DNA of 64,000 nucleotides from assembly GCA_036674765.1 (NCBI GenBank), contig JARVKI010000060.1:208859-272858 (forward strand), written 5' to 3'. This document shows, in pieces, positions 1 through 12,174 of this stretch (within the stretch, counting starts at the first letter, position 1; each line of letters opens with the position of its first letter). The translations under genes were made by a program, and so were the position numbers. The stretch is from Seiridium cupressi. Lineage: Eukaryota > Ascomycota > Sordariomycetes > Amphisphaeriales > Sporocadaceae. Under the pieces are notes generated by a model, which did no database searches, had not been told where the DNA came from, and saw only the letters and a list, made by a program, of their open reading frames with translations.

Positions 1-106
1 TCAACTTCCACTCGGCACTGGGTCACGTCGAGCCCATTGTGCTCATCGGCCTATACATCCTCTCCAAGGTCCTGGGCCGTTCACCTGAGGATTTCTGGAC
101 CACATC

Positions 107-1787
107 ATGTCCCGACACGTGGTGTCAAAGTCTTCTCCTCCCATCAACGGATACATGACCCCGAGGGAGGACTATTTCATGACTGGCGCTGAACCTGGGG
201 GATGCTCGTCACCGCAGGAGCGACGGGTCTTTGAGGCTCGACAGCAATATCCAAACGCAGAAAGCTTGGCCAGGATGATTACAGACGCTAGGAGGAATAG
301 CTATGTAGGGAAAGTCAGCATCAGAGATCGCATCTGTTGTTACCAATGGACTTGGTTTACAATGACTATGGTTAGCTTCTCTACCAAACCCGTGGAGCGC
401 ACGTCCTGATTTGAAATGAGCCAGGCTACCGGTGGCATCGCCAATGTCCTTCACAGCAGTAGGCTATCATCCAAACCAAGTATAGAAAAAATCAAAGGAG
501 GCTAACTCAAAATTCCCCAGTACCATTCAGATCTGACTGGCTCTACTACATTGGGCTGGTCTTCTTCTTGTTCAACTTGTGTCTGTTCCTCCTCAACTGC
601 ATCCTGATAACAATAAGATTTTGTCTGGTCCCAGGAAGCTTCGTGCACTCCTTCCTTGACCAGACAGAATCTCTGTTTATCCCGGCTGTTGTGAGTTTCA
701 CCTACGTTTTCGACTGGACTATTTGGACTGATATTTGATAGATTGTTTCGTGAGCAAGAGCCGAAAATCCAAAGTCATCTCTGAAAGCTAATGCCATATA
801 GATCGGCGCTGATCATGATTAACCTCTGCGAATATGGCTTGCCATACTGTGGATTGTGGCTCCAAAGGGTGGTTCAGTTATTCTTCTGGATCTATGTTGC
901 CATCAGCTTCACATTCAGCGCTGCTATGTATCTGACGTTGTGGTCTACGCAGTAAGAAATGCCCTGCCCTGGATGTAGACTGTCCCTTGTTAACATTTGT
1001 AAAGAATATTTCCCATACATATGATGACACCAGTCTGGGTGTTCCCCGCCTACCCTCTTCTTCTAGTGGCCCCCTTTGCGAGCAATCTCATAAAATCGGT
1101 AGCGCAATCTGAAGCTGGCATGCTAGTCAATTTTACAGCTATAGCTTTGTGTGCAGTCACCGTCCAGGGGACCGGCTTTCTCATCAGCTTCAGTACGTTT
1201 TAGTCGCGGAACTCCAAGCTTGACCAAGCGCCTCGGACAGTACTTCCTTCAGCTAACATGACCTCATAGTGGTTTGCGCTGCCTTCTTGTACCGCCTGAT
1301 GACACAGAAATTGCCACGGGATATGCAGCGGCCTGGTGTTTTCATCTCGATAGGACCAAGCGGGTTTACCTGCGCAGGTCTGGTAGCGCTGGGAAACCAG
1401 TCCGACTTGATTTTACCATCCGACATTCCAGGTCGCGAACATGCAGTGTATATTATCCAAATTCTGTCCGTGATGCTTGGACTATGGATGTGGGGCCTCA
1501 GCCTCTGGTTCTTCCTTGTGTCTGTGGGCTCATTACACAAATATCTGCACCGCGAGAACAAAATGCCATTCCAGATAACCTGGTGGAGTTTCGTTTTCCC
1601 TAATACCGCATTAGTTACCGCTACTATTGCTATGGGAAATGCATTGAACAACAATGGCTTGAAAATCTTCGGGTGTGTCATGGCCGCCCTCTTAATTGTG
1701 GTCTGGTTTCTTGTTTTGGTGCGCATGATCAAGGCGCTATGGAATAGAGAAGTACTTTGGCCTAAAGGCCTCGAAGCAGAAAAATAG
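107..1787 (+). CDS. TDT/Mae1-family anion (malate or sulfite type) transporter, seven exons
   Basis: Rebuilt exons are 107-370, 425-458, 521-690, 742-749, 802-951, 1005-1192 and 1270-1787, giving 443 residues with every phase consistent. After an approximately 70-residue hydrophilic N-terminus come the family landmarks: the QWTWFTMTM-ATGGIA first membrane helix, then STQ, MMTPVWVFPAYPLLL, and a late GPSGFTCAGL / DIPG segment, with about ten hydrophobic helices. These match the tellurite-resistance/dicarboxylate (TDT) family, which includes the yeast malate carrier Mae1 and sulfite pump Ssu1, acting in the plasma membrane. The substrate cannot be told from sequence alone. The start at 107 is the first ATG after an in-frame stop; an additional upstream exon cannot be excluded because the window begins here. 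Introns are 51-77 nt. The oddity is the 8-nt fourth exon (see findings). The family call is solid, the start is less so. Confidence 0.85.
742..749 (+). other. 8-nt microexon of the TDT transporter
   Basis: The eight bases ATTGTTTC lie between an upstream TAG acceptor and a downstream GTGAGC donor, flanked by introns of 51 nt (691-741) and 52 nt (750-801). Including them turns the junction into PAV-IVSSALIMINLCEYG. This restores the phase and the usual small-residue helix of the family. Skipping them to the 802 acceptor puts a stop seven codons in. Confidence 0.75.
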
Positions 1788-2201
1788 GTTATCCTTTGAA
1801 CTCAATTGATCGACCTGTGCTCTGCACTCGGTGTTTTAAAATAATACGAAACTGGCAACCGGTTTACTTTTAAAGCACTTTTTCCCCTTAGTCAGACCAA
1901 GAGATGCTAGGTTATAACAATGGTACACTGATGATTGGTAATTATATGGACAATCTTTTGCTTTTGAGTAACATCTTTCTAGCTTGGTTTCTGGATACCA
2001 CCATTGCTCCTATACGTTTCAGGAGACAAGAACCAAGGCATGTCTCAGTTGGTTCCGCTCCCACAAACGTGCAACAACCGGCAGAAGGATATGCAACATG
2101 TAGTTATTTTGGGGCTGGTACTGCCAGAATTTTGCTCACAGATGACTCAACAGTCCGGAATCATAAATTCGAACTATATCTCTATATCTGTAGTGCACCA
2201 C
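1788..2201. other. convergent 3' intergenic region
   Basis: This 414-bp AT-rich stretch lies between the stop of the transporter and the stop of the DUF6604 gene on the other strand. It should hold both 3' UTRs. Open frames reading through it on the plus strand are the antisense of the DUF6604 exon. I see nothing else. Confidence 0.6.
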
Positions 2202-5098
2202 TCACCAAGAGCTGTCCTCGGATTCATCATCCTCTTGCTCGTCGTCGTCATCGTCCAGATCCAGATCCAGATCTCCGTGCGCCTGTTGTGCCACGAGGCT
2301 GCATTTCAACCGCTCTGGTGCCCAGTTCGCATACAGTGTTTGAGGGAAGCAAGCATTATTCCTGGTACCTAAGATGCCAAATACTGGTCGACCGTAGGGG
2401 AATACCGTTCGTGCAATCTCTCGGTCACCGTGCCACCACTGCATCGGGCGCGTCTTCTTACGAGAATAACCAGCACTCTGGTCATGCTCCACGGGGCCAT
2501 TGCATAGTGCGGCCTGGAAGACCCTCTGTACGTAATCCAGCCCGGGGGCTGCCGCTCGAGCGGCAGCCAGAACGTCGGGAGCTTTCGCACGCTTGGCCGC
2601 CTCTTCGGCAGTCATCGCTTCCCAGAGCACGTCCAGAATAGTGCCGCATGGGACCTTGCTATTATGGCCGTAGTCGGGAAGGTCTTGGGCCATCTTGTTT
2701 GCAATTTCGTTGCACGTCTGCATGAAGGAGATCCAGTCAAAGGCCATGACCTCGTGTTCTGCTTCCAAGAACATCCGCATGCTCGCCAGGGTATAGACGA
2801 TGCTGGTGTGTGGCAACGAGTAATCATCCCTTTGCCTCTTCCTTTCCTCCTCTGGCATATTGATCCGATCGTACAGCGTGGTGTGAGATTTGGGATCGTC
2901 CAGGAATTGGATGAGCTTGAGGACTGTGCCATCGACATCCTCGCTGGGGCCGCCGAGCCAAGGGCTCAAAACATTACCCACGGTGAGGCAGTTGGACACG
3001 AGACGCAGCTTGTTCCAGTCCATGTGGAAGGGAGCCTTACGTCGATGCTTGGCAAACATTGCTAAAGAGCCCCCGACTGAAAGTGTGTACTTCATTGCCG
3101 ACTCCTTCAGCGTGGTCGGAATGCCGCCGAAAAATAGTGATTTCGAATCCTGGCAGCGCATCACGAACTCCATGTCGGGCCAGGCTGGTGCTTCGGGGTA
3201 AGCCAGTCGGCAGGCACGGTAAAGATGCAATATCGGCGTCATGACGAGCAAGCCGGTATCCATGTCTATGGCCCGGTTATGGAGTTGTATGTAGAGTGTA
3301 TAGTCCAGCAGACCGGATAAGACCGGATTTTGCTTCAAGGCGAAGGGCTCTTTCAGATAACGCGAGATCATCATGAGCGTCATCGGATCCAGACTGTTCA
3401 TCAAGGCTTGGCGGAATCCATCCTCCAGTATAGCCCCCTCCATTTCTGCCAGGAATGCCCGAAGTGCACGAATATGTGGCGGTTTGGGTCCAACATTAGG
3501 AAACAGTTTCCCGCTTTCAATATCAGTGTCCCATCGCTGTTTCATTTCTGAAACATTGACCGTCAGATCGATCATGGGCGAATCCAGTTCCTCCCCAAGA
3601 ATCTGTTGGATGTCCAGCAGACTCTGAAAACCCAATACTGCCCAGGCTGGCACTCTGATTCAAATACGAGTTAGTAACCCACTTTACGTATTGAGAGCTG
3701 TGCAGATCCCCCTAGGTCATTTGACTTCCTGAGAACAGGTTGTTTTCAAAGGAAAAGCCTGAAGAGATAAGAAAAGGCCCAAGAAGTAACTCACGTATTG
3801 GTTTCCACGCCGATGCGGACGCCACGGGTGACCTCGTCCACAGAAAAGATCGGTCCTATCAAGGTCAGCTGGAGGCAATTGAACAAGCGAAGCTTCTTCA
3901 ACAGCTCCTCATCGCCCTTGGCCGATATTTCACAATCAATTGCACCAAGCGACATTCCCGCTTGACCTCGCTCTGGCTGTGACTTGTTGATAGCACCCTT
4001 GAGCGCGTTCCAAGTGTCCCAGAAACAGTAATCCTTCCACCTTTTCTCATCCCCGCCTTGACTATCAAAGACGGGATCAGAGGGTTTCGGAGGTGTCCAA
4101 GTTGGTTTTGCCATGTCCTTGAGCTTCTTGCTCTCGCAGAACGTCTGTGATTCGAGTGCACCCAGTTGATGAAACATCAGCAGGTTCAAGAGCGTCCAGA
4201 CGGGGAACGTTTCTGCTGGATACTTGGCTGGGCGCTCCAGCGCCATATCAAGGCTGATTTCTGCTCGACGAACTAGCTGGATGGCGGTGTTTGTCAAAAC
4301 GGCAGCCTGCCTGCTGGAATCAACTCTGGCATCGGCGTACTCCTGGTAGACATGCTTGATCAAAGTCCGAACAAGATTCAGCTCATCAGCGAATGCCCTG
4401 GTGGCGAAGAAGAACTGCTGTTCAATTTCGTCCTCGTCTTTTTCAAGCTTTACCTTCAGCACGTCCCGAAGTTTGGTATCGCCATCGTTGGCTGGCATTG
4501 GGGACTCAGTGGGTTCATCAGAATGCTTCGAATGCTCGATATCAAGTCCCGAGAACCGATTGGAGAGGCCAGAGGGGGCTTCACCTTTGTCATCTGTGCT
4601 GGTCGCGGCTGGCAGCCTGCTCGTGTTCCTGGCCTCCTGGAAAGGAAGCAGCGTTTCCCAGGCCGAGTTTAACACGTCAGAGAAATAGGTATGTCGCTCA
4701 TTGTTAGCCTTGTTGCCCGGGGAGTTTTTGGAGAACCAGTCCGTGAACTCTCGACGGGCATCGATGGCACGCCGGAAGATGCGATTCAGGGCGGCTGGAA
4801 CATCGACTTTGGGTGTGTGCTCCGCGATGACCTTGGCCATGGACACAAAGTCCGACACCTTGATGATGTGCTGCGGCGCACCCTTTCCCTTCCCGGCCTG
4901 CTTGCGGATGTTGCCTTTCGTTCTGGTGGTTGATGGTACAGTCGGTGCCTCGGAGTTGACCTCGAACCCACACTTGATGGCATTCTCGGCTAGCCAGCCC
5001 GCAATAGACTCAGTGTCATCCTTGTACTGTCTATACTTGAAGAGCACATCGCTCAACAGCGGCCCACCGCTATCAATTACACTCGTTGTCGAATCCAT
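2202..5098 (-). CDS. DUF6604-domain protein with acidic C-terminal tail
   Basis: There are two exons, 5098-3795 and 3654-2202, separated by a 140-nt intron (GTGAGT...CAG) and joined at ...ETN-T-VPAW. The product is 918 residues. The first 260 or so residues carry the fungal DUF6604 signature: a YRQYKDDTESIAGWLAENA start, then a Lys-rich stretch and a helical region with the IIKVSDFVSMAKVI segment. The remainder is predicted helical and soluble without recognisable catalytic motifs, and it ends in a run of Asp/Glu (DLDLDLDDDDDEQEDD). No signal peptide or membrane segment is visible. DUF6604 proteins are confined to ascomycetes and often multiply in their genomes; their function is unknown and none is proposed here. 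The gene is convergent with the transporter to its left and has a 2.5-kb empty stretch upstream. Confidence 0.8.
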
Positions 5099-7674
5099 TG
5101 CTTCGAAAACCGCCCAGAAGAGTGCGGCACTGAATCATAATGTACGTGGACTAAATCTCTGTTGCGCAGAATGGACCAAGAGCTACTGCAGGTCAACTAG
5201 GGTGCAGTAAAACAAGCAAGGTTACCTTGTCAACAGCTACTGACCGGGGCCTCCATTCTTCGCAATTGGTTTCATGTAAAGTCAACAACACCAAAATACA
5301 GATGTAATACTCAGATGCATTCAGCATTATCGTGTATTTGCTACCCACCATATTTATCATATACCAACCACTGCTGTTCCTAGCAATAACTGATAGTCAT
5401 GGATGGTTTACGTTGAAGTAGGTACATTATGTTAAGTGGGTAAGCATTAGTGCTAGTGTATGGCCCGTGAAGTCCGGTTCTATTATGTTTTCTGGGGAAT
5501 GTGGTATTTATAACCATGAGATAGTTGTTGGTGAACGGCATAGTCCCCTGTTTTAGTATCTGATTTGTGTAAACTCGTGGCCTAAGCGATGCTTTGTATC
5601 GCAAAATACGGTGTATAATCCACTGATAGGTTTAATGACTAGTCGTGTTCCTACGATGATTGGACATTCTCCCATATGCGAAGAGCTGCTATTGGCTGGT
5701 AGCTTGATTATTTTTACTTCCCTGTGAACCTCCCAGCGATGAATCCTTTATATAGCTTAGTACTGCTAACATTTATGATTATCTTGAGAACAGATAATGC
5801 TACCTCGGTTGTTGGAAAGCAAACTCTGCTATAAGAAAAAACTCTCGAATGTAATCAAATAAAGTTCGGCTTCGTTCGTGGCTTAAGACAGAAAGTAAGC
5901 TTGGGGCTCGAATTGAAAATCAAATTAGATATATGATCATTTGTAGGCTTGGCTTGGGGGCAATGCGCAGTCGAGTCTGCGACGCTTAAATCAAGGCAAC
6001 CCGCTAGGCGATGCAACGAGCCGACCACTGCCAACACAGCTTGCGTACCTACTTAGCTACATAGACATATACTCAAGTATGCGAGTAACTACTGGAAGAA
6101 CGTACTATCAATGCACAAATTTAGCGATTATGGCATGACGCTGACTGGTCGCCTTAGCTAAGCCGGCACAATAATAAGAATCGTCGTCCAACACTGAAAG
6201 CAGGCTTGGGTCTAGAACTTGTAATCGCCTTGCGCCCCTCGATTTACGATCGTTCACATGCTGGATCATCTCAGTTCCCATAAAATGCCCTAGGTCCCGC
6301 AGCTACAGAGAAGACTATCCGGGACAGAAACAAATCGCCTTGGTTCCAGTCACACTCTGACCCTAAAATCACTCGAGTACTCTCTTCTTACCGAACGATT
6401 AGTTTACCTCCAGAACTCAGGGGTCATATATGTCCACTCGCTGCGAGATCAATCAAGACTGCCTCGTTTAGTCTCCGTCGCCATGGCTCATTCGTGAGGT
6501 GAACACCATGCAAATATTTGCAGTGTGTAGAAGCAGCTCGGATACTCTCTCACAGTCACTCTCAAGCCAAGGAACCTCTTGGGCCTAGGTAGTTGGACAT
6601 AGGATACCAAGAAAACCAATTCCCATTCGAGCAAACTCGAGACAAAAATCACTAAGGTTGCTAGTTCAAGCAATGTCCGCAGAAAATCTAGTTCTCTGGT
6701 GCATAAGGGAAATGAAATGTCTAGGCAACTTTAGTATTGGCTAGACAAAGAGCTAGAGGAGCCTTGGGATCCATTAGCTTAGACACGCCTTCAGGATACG
6801 CCTTCCAGATTTACGGGCAGGCAATATTGGCTAGCCTGTCAATGGGGTGATAATTACAACAAAAATTTAAACACAAGACCACAGAGACGATGCAGGTGGT
6901 CATAGGTTGTGGTGTCATTTGAAAATTTCAATTTAATGGCATGCCCGATTATGCGCTAGCTCATGTTAAAACGCCTAGCTCGATAATATCACTGCATCGT
7001 ATACTCATATGGGTGCTTGTCTCACTAGACTATTGTACAAGAGGCTGGAGCCACTCAACCGTTCCCACCCGAGCTTAACATCTTAATTAAGCCCTTGAGA
7101 ATGCAGGGCCTAGCCATATCCCGAGACCTGAGACCCTATATGAGAATAAACATAAAGAACTGTCTCCTAACCGTTATAGTCTTATACCAATACAAATTGA
7201 TGAGCCACGGAGTGGCCAACAGGTGTGGTAGAGGAGGATAACCCTTTTACGGCTACGATGGTAACAGTATGGAAGGGCATTCGTGGTATCTTTGTTTTTT
7301 TTTGTCTCAGATACATGCGTCAGCCCCTGACAGGACTGATAAGAAAAGAGTACAGTGGTTGTCCTACCACGATTTGTAGGAGGTTGTTACGCTAGCGAAA
7401 GTTCCGACCGATGAGTTACAATGTTTACATGGGAGATGACGTCCCGCCAAGCAGAGGGCGGAAAACGGTACAGTTGCACACTGCCCAGCCTAAGTGGTCA
7501 TCTCCACAGCAGGCATTTAGCGCGCTTTCAGACCTCACTACAGTGCCAGCATTTTTCAAGGCTGGTTTAGCTGGACTTCAACTCTGCTACCTGATGCAGC
7601 GAGACAAAGTTCAAACCTATATAGCCGACCTCACACATTGAGTGGTGTCAGGGAAGTTGACAACTCACAGCAAA
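5099..7674. other. gene-poor intergenic region
   Basis: About 2.6 kb of visibly AT-richer DNA lies between the DUF6604 start and the exchanger start, which are transcribed divergently. All open frames are short (76 codons or fewer), lack sensible composition and have no partner exon I could join. A TATATAG sequence at 7618-7624, 51 nt before the exchanger ATG, could be a core promoter. I see no repeat, tRNA or transposon remnant. Confidence 0.5.
7618..7624 (+). promoter_or_regulatory. possible TATA box of the Na+/H+ exchanger gene
   Basis: TATATAG stands 51 nt upstream of the ATG at 7675, a plausible position for a fungal core promoter with a short 5' UTR. There is no further support. Confidence 0.25.
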
Positions 7675-9553
7675 ATGGCGGCGGCCTCATTGCCTTACCA
7701 CGAACCAGGTATCGAGGGGATCATGATCCTCGCTTCCTTTCTCCTGGCTTTGAATATAATCAACTCCGTTCTTGATCGAGCGCTCTATTGCGGTCTGGTC
7801 GGCCAAGTTCTCATTGGAGTTGCCTGGGGCACACCTGGTGGGAAGTGGCTCTCCTCGTCGCTGGAGGACTCCATTGTGCAGCTAGGGTACCTGGGTTTGA
7901 TCATGATCGTGTTTGAAGGCGAGTCAAATCTTCTGCTCACAGATACTTCCAGGTTCTAATGCTAACAGACGAGCAGGGGGCCTGTCGACGTCCATTGCCA
8001 CGATGAAGGCCAACTTACTGCTCTCCGTATGTGTAGCGATCACGGGCATCGCGGCCCCAATGGCATTATCGTTCTTTTTGGCCCCAGTGGTTGGCGCGAG
8101 CTACATCCAGTGTTTCGCAGCCGGTGCAGCTCTATGCTCTACGAGTCTGGGGACCACGTTTACGGTTCTGAGCACCAGCGGTCTTGTGGCAACGAGGCTG
8201 GGTAGTGTATTGAGCACTGCCGCCATGATGGATGATGTAGTAGGCCTCGTCATGGTGCAGATTGTGTCAAGCCTTGGCAAGGGGAACACCGAGATATTCC
8301 CCGTCACAGTCATAAGACCGATATTGGTATCGCTTGCCTTTGCCGTGTTGGTTCCGTTGGCATGCCGATTCTTGCTGAGTCCTTTTATGTCCGCCGTCGG
8401 AAGGCTACGTGGGCAACACGGAGACACTCGAGCTGTCAGAATCTCGAAGACGAAGCAGACTGTCTTCGCTATTCAAACTGCATTGCTCTTGACGCTTGTG
8501 GTAAGTGCGAGTTATGCTGGTGCATCTGTGCTACTGGCTGCTTATTTGGCTGGCATTGTTGGGGCTTGGTGGGACGACAAGGCGCTAAAGGAGATCACTG
8601 CCGCTGAAGCCTCATCATCTACACCAAATAGGAGTTCGGAAAGCAATGCAACTCAAACCGAGGCAGAGCCTAGTGTTGTGAATCAACAAGATGGAGGTCA
8701 AGTATCTTCAAGGGAAAATTCTCAACCTGTAGCAGGGTCTACCCGAACGTCAACGTCAGAAACGTATGAGCAATACTACGTACAACCTATTGAACGCATA
8801 CTCAAGCCTTTCTTCTTCGTAAGTGCCATATCACCTCCTTTTTCAAGAAATTTAGAGAGCGGCTTCTGACTAAGGTCTTAGGCCTCTGTTGGATTCTCTA
8901 TCCCCATAAGTAAGATGTTTTCCGGTCCTGTGGTTTGGCGCGGCATTATCTACACCATTCTCATGCTTGTTGGCAAAGCTCTTTGTGGCATATGGCTCGT
9001 CAAGTTCTCGCCTCTACTAAGGGAGACGATGGGTAACTTCTTTTCGTCAATGACAACCGAAATTCAGACTGCACTGCACCGGTTACCGCTTGGCCGACTG
9101 GTTCATCAACCCAAGAAAGGACAAGAAAGGGTTTCTGGCTCCAACTCTAGGCCACAAGATCAAGGACAGCCGCTCCGGCAAACCCAATCATCATCCACTT
9201 CACCCGCCACTGCTGAGAAAGCGAGCAGAACTCCAGCCAAGCCGTTGTCCTTGTACCCTGCAGGCATTATGTCTTTTGCTATGATAGCACGAGGCGAGAT
9301 CGGTTTCCTGATCTCCTCAGTCGCGGAGAGCAACGGGATCTTCCTCGGCTCTTCAGCTTCAGCTTCTGCTTCGTCTGATGAAGCATCGGAGATCTTTCTC
9401 ATCATAACATGGGCTATTGTCCTGTGTACCGTCATTGGGCCGTTTTGTGTTGGTCTCCTCGTCAGGAGAGTCAAGAAGCTTGAGGCTGGCAGTGCCACGA
9501 CTCAGGTCGAAGGGAGTAGCAAAAATGTGCTAGGCGTCTGGGGCGTCTCATGA
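7675..9553 (+). CDS. CPA-type Na+/H+ exchanger
   Basis: Exons 7675-7918, 7977-8818 and 8882-9553 give 585 residues. The protein is hydrophobic with about eleven or twelve helices. The helix with paired aspartates MMDDVVGLV (about residues 167-168) is the ion-binding signature of the Na+/H+ exchanger fold (PF00999, CPA2-like). A hydrophilic Ser/Thr/Gln-rich loop follows the ninth or so helix, and a second one occurs near residue 430. The protein probably swaps Na+ or K+ for protons at the plasma or an internal membrane; which one cannot be read. The first intron (7919-7976) uses a GC donor, AAG|GCGAGT, with a GCTAAC branch point and CAG acceptor, and it joins FEG to GLSTS. The second is a standard GTAAGT intron. 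The upstream ORF at 7411 is not part of it, because a stop separates them. Confidence 0.88.
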
Positions 9554-10101
9554 CACAGGTGTGCTAAGAGTTGAATGACTGTTCTTACTTTCAAGGTATC
9601 ATATATAGCTCTCTGTTAGACTATGACTATAAACTTGTCTTTAGATAATTCCTCGAGCAGCGAACCTACGCTATTACTATGAGCCTGCCCGAATGGGAGT
9701 GTCCTTTTATATTCACCCAGGACTGTCGCTGAGTTTCTTCTGTATATGATGGTCATCACTTGACACCTGTTCCAAGTATTTCGACACACTGCCGCACGTA
9801 AAAGCAAGTGTCGGAACTCCATAGCCATTTCACATCAGTTAGAATACCACTGCCACTTCTAGTGGATCTTGCGACAACACCCATGTCAACGTGTAAGTAC
9901 TCCGAGAGAAAGACTTGTTGATCTAACGACGTACCCTGGCATTTTATACGTACTAGCCCAACTTCTTAACTTAAAGCGCAGTTAGGTGGAAAGAATCTAA
10001 AGCGATATATAACTGTATTTCTAATGTATCTTTGTCCAATCTAATTCGTAAAATCATTCAATCATTCCATGCAACATAACAAAATCGTTCTCGTTTGGTC
10101 A
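9554..10101. other. convergent 3' intergenic region
   Basis: This 548-bp AT-rich stretch lies between the exchanger and the membrane-protein gene, whose 3' ends face each other. I see no coding signal or repeat. Confidence 0.5.
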
Positions 10102-12174
10102 TCAACTCGCCGGCTTCACCATGGTACCATAAGTCTTAATGCTTTGTTTAGCCAATCTTCGCGAAGGGCCGTGTAGATGTTTCGGGCGCCGCACCGGTAT
10201 CTTGATCTGCGTCCTCGAACCGAGTAGCGCAGACTCCTCGTCAATGTCGTCGCTGTTCGTACCCTTGCCCTTCACGAACTTTCCGGGTTTGGAGACGCAT
10301 CCGTACAGCAGATGTGCGACAACCATCAGGCCCAGGGTAGCCATGCCAAAGTATGACATCGGATAGCCACCCAGGCCATAGACGGTATCTACAACAGCTG
10401 CTGCGGATAAGACTCCAAACACGGCGCTCAGGGCCCAGTACGTTCGTCGCATTCCCTCCGAACTTCCCTCTCTCTCCTCCGTAATCATTGCGGCAAGGAT
10501 AAAGAGAAGTACTTGTAGCGGAGCAAAAACGACGTACCAGGGTGCAAGTTGCAAGAGTACCTCGACCGTATGCCTACCCTCGGTCATCGGCAACACGAAC
10601 ATGAGGACCAGCTGAACAAGGCCTGACACGCCAGCCACTGGCAGGGCCTTCACGTACCATGCCGTATCAAGGTAGAACTTGAAGTGCATCGGTGTCGTGA
10701 TCCCGGCTCGGCGTCTGGATGAAGTATTGCCTTGACTCGAAGAAGTCCCCGCGGAAGCTATTGTTACTTCAGGCCCGCCGCATCTGACTCTTCCATCGCC
10801 TGTGGGGTTTCCTTCGCATTCAACTGCTGGGAGGAATTGGTAATCCGACTTTCGCCACCAAACCCAGCCCTTGAAAGCCGCAAGACCACGAGAGTTCCTC
10901 CAAGTCATGCAAATATATTCTACCACTGGCTTAAGGGGAGCCAGAAGTATTACAAATGCAATGCAATGAGCGAACGTAAGAGTGGTCTCGGTTGCCTGAA
11001 ACGGTTGTAGTTGTAGGAGTTCCCGAAAGCGCAGCATTATCCAAAGGAACAAGGCGACCGTGCAAGTGATCTGTAGTTCTTTTTGTCAGCTACGTCTAAC
11101 TCTACTTATTGCAAGGGCTCGGGAGATGGACTTACCTCAACCAGAACAGAGTTCAAGAGATCAAGATGGGCTCGCAGCACAAGCCAGAATGCGACGAATG
11201 GGCGCATTACAAGCAGGACGAAGCGTTGCTCGCAACGAGCACAGACGAGTTGGTCACTCGAGGGCTCGCGCGGTTCGCCTCGGTAGTAATTACACCACTT
11301 CCTCAGAATGCCTTCCGGGCGCTCCAGTACCATGACGGCAACTGCAAGCGCAGCCATGATGATAAGGAAACCTGCGATGGTGCTCCAGCCCAGCATAAGC
11401 TGGCTAAGCTCTTCGGACGGAAGAGCATGTCCACGTCCGGGGAAGAAGCACAGCACATCGGCAGTTAGGATGTCATGTCTGCTTTCTTCTCCGTGCGACG
11501 ACATGGCCTGTCTCATCCAACCGATAGGCACCATACAGAACGCCAATACCGCGACCGTGACGAATACCAAGCAGAGCCTCCAGTCACGCTTGGCGGGGTT
11601 GTGTCTGTAATAGTCTCTCAGACAGGATAACATGGCCATATTTGTGATGACCGCAATCCAGGCGAGGCCGACCAAGCACCACCAGTCGTATGCGGCAATG
11701 CCTCGAGGCAAGGAAGCGAATCCGTACCCGATGATGGCTATACCAAAACCGATGTGTATGTCGCCCAAGCTCATCATGAACTGTCCTAGAATTAGGCCCG
11801 AGTACTTTGGTTGGGTTCATGGTAGGCATACCTGGTCAAACACTGCCTGCAATCCATTATCTTGGCTTGGCTGGTCCAGATCGCGGAAGCCAAGACCTAT
11901 ACGCCTGAAGGCATTCCGAACCCACTGCAGCACCACGACGTCGACAGGACTGGCATCCCAAGGCGCCGACCGTACGAATGGCGTGTGTAAAAGCAGGTAC
12001 TGGACCACCAGAGCCGCGACCGCCAGGCAGCTAGGAGCGAAGAATATCACCAGCGTCTGTAACCTTGCATTAGCACACCCTTCACTGCATTAGGTTGAGA
12101 GCACATACCCAAACATTCTCGATATCGGACCTCGTCTCCACGGCCCGTTGCAACTCGTTACAGTCCCACATCAT
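10102..12174 (-). CDS. orphan fungal multi-pass membrane protein
   Basis: Four exons were joined: 12174-12109, 12056-11832, 11780-11136 and 11070-10102. They give 634 residues with consistent phases. The product starts MMWDCNELQRAVE and has about ten hydrophobic helices. It carries the landmark DIHIGFGIAIIGYG at the start of the conserved part, a basic cytoplasmic segment rich in Arg/Lys near residue 270, and a hydrophilic basic C-terminus. This resembles a large family of uncharacterised ascomycete membrane proteins in which an aspartate-containing helix (D.H...G.AI...GY) recurs. I recognise no transporter or receptor signature and assign no function. The first, 66-nt exon holds the start codon and is too short to appear as an ORF. 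Introns are 52, 51 and 65 nt. Confidence 0.72.

Noticed and set aside
3..155. Open frame of 50 codons at the left edge with a hydrophobic start (NFHSALGHVEPIVLIGLYILSK...)
   Set aside because: It could be the last exon of a gene that begins outside the window, but it overlaps the transporter's start and matches no family I recognise, so it is not called.
1904..2641. 245-codon open frame on the plus strand
   Set aside because: Most of it is the antisense of the DUF6604 C-terminal exon; its Arg/Pro/His-rich translation is typical of a shadow frame.
7411..7641. Small frame before the exchanger gene (76 codons)
   Set aside because: It ends in a stop 30 nt before the exchanger ATG and has no partner exon; it could be an upstream ORF in the leader but nothing supports that.
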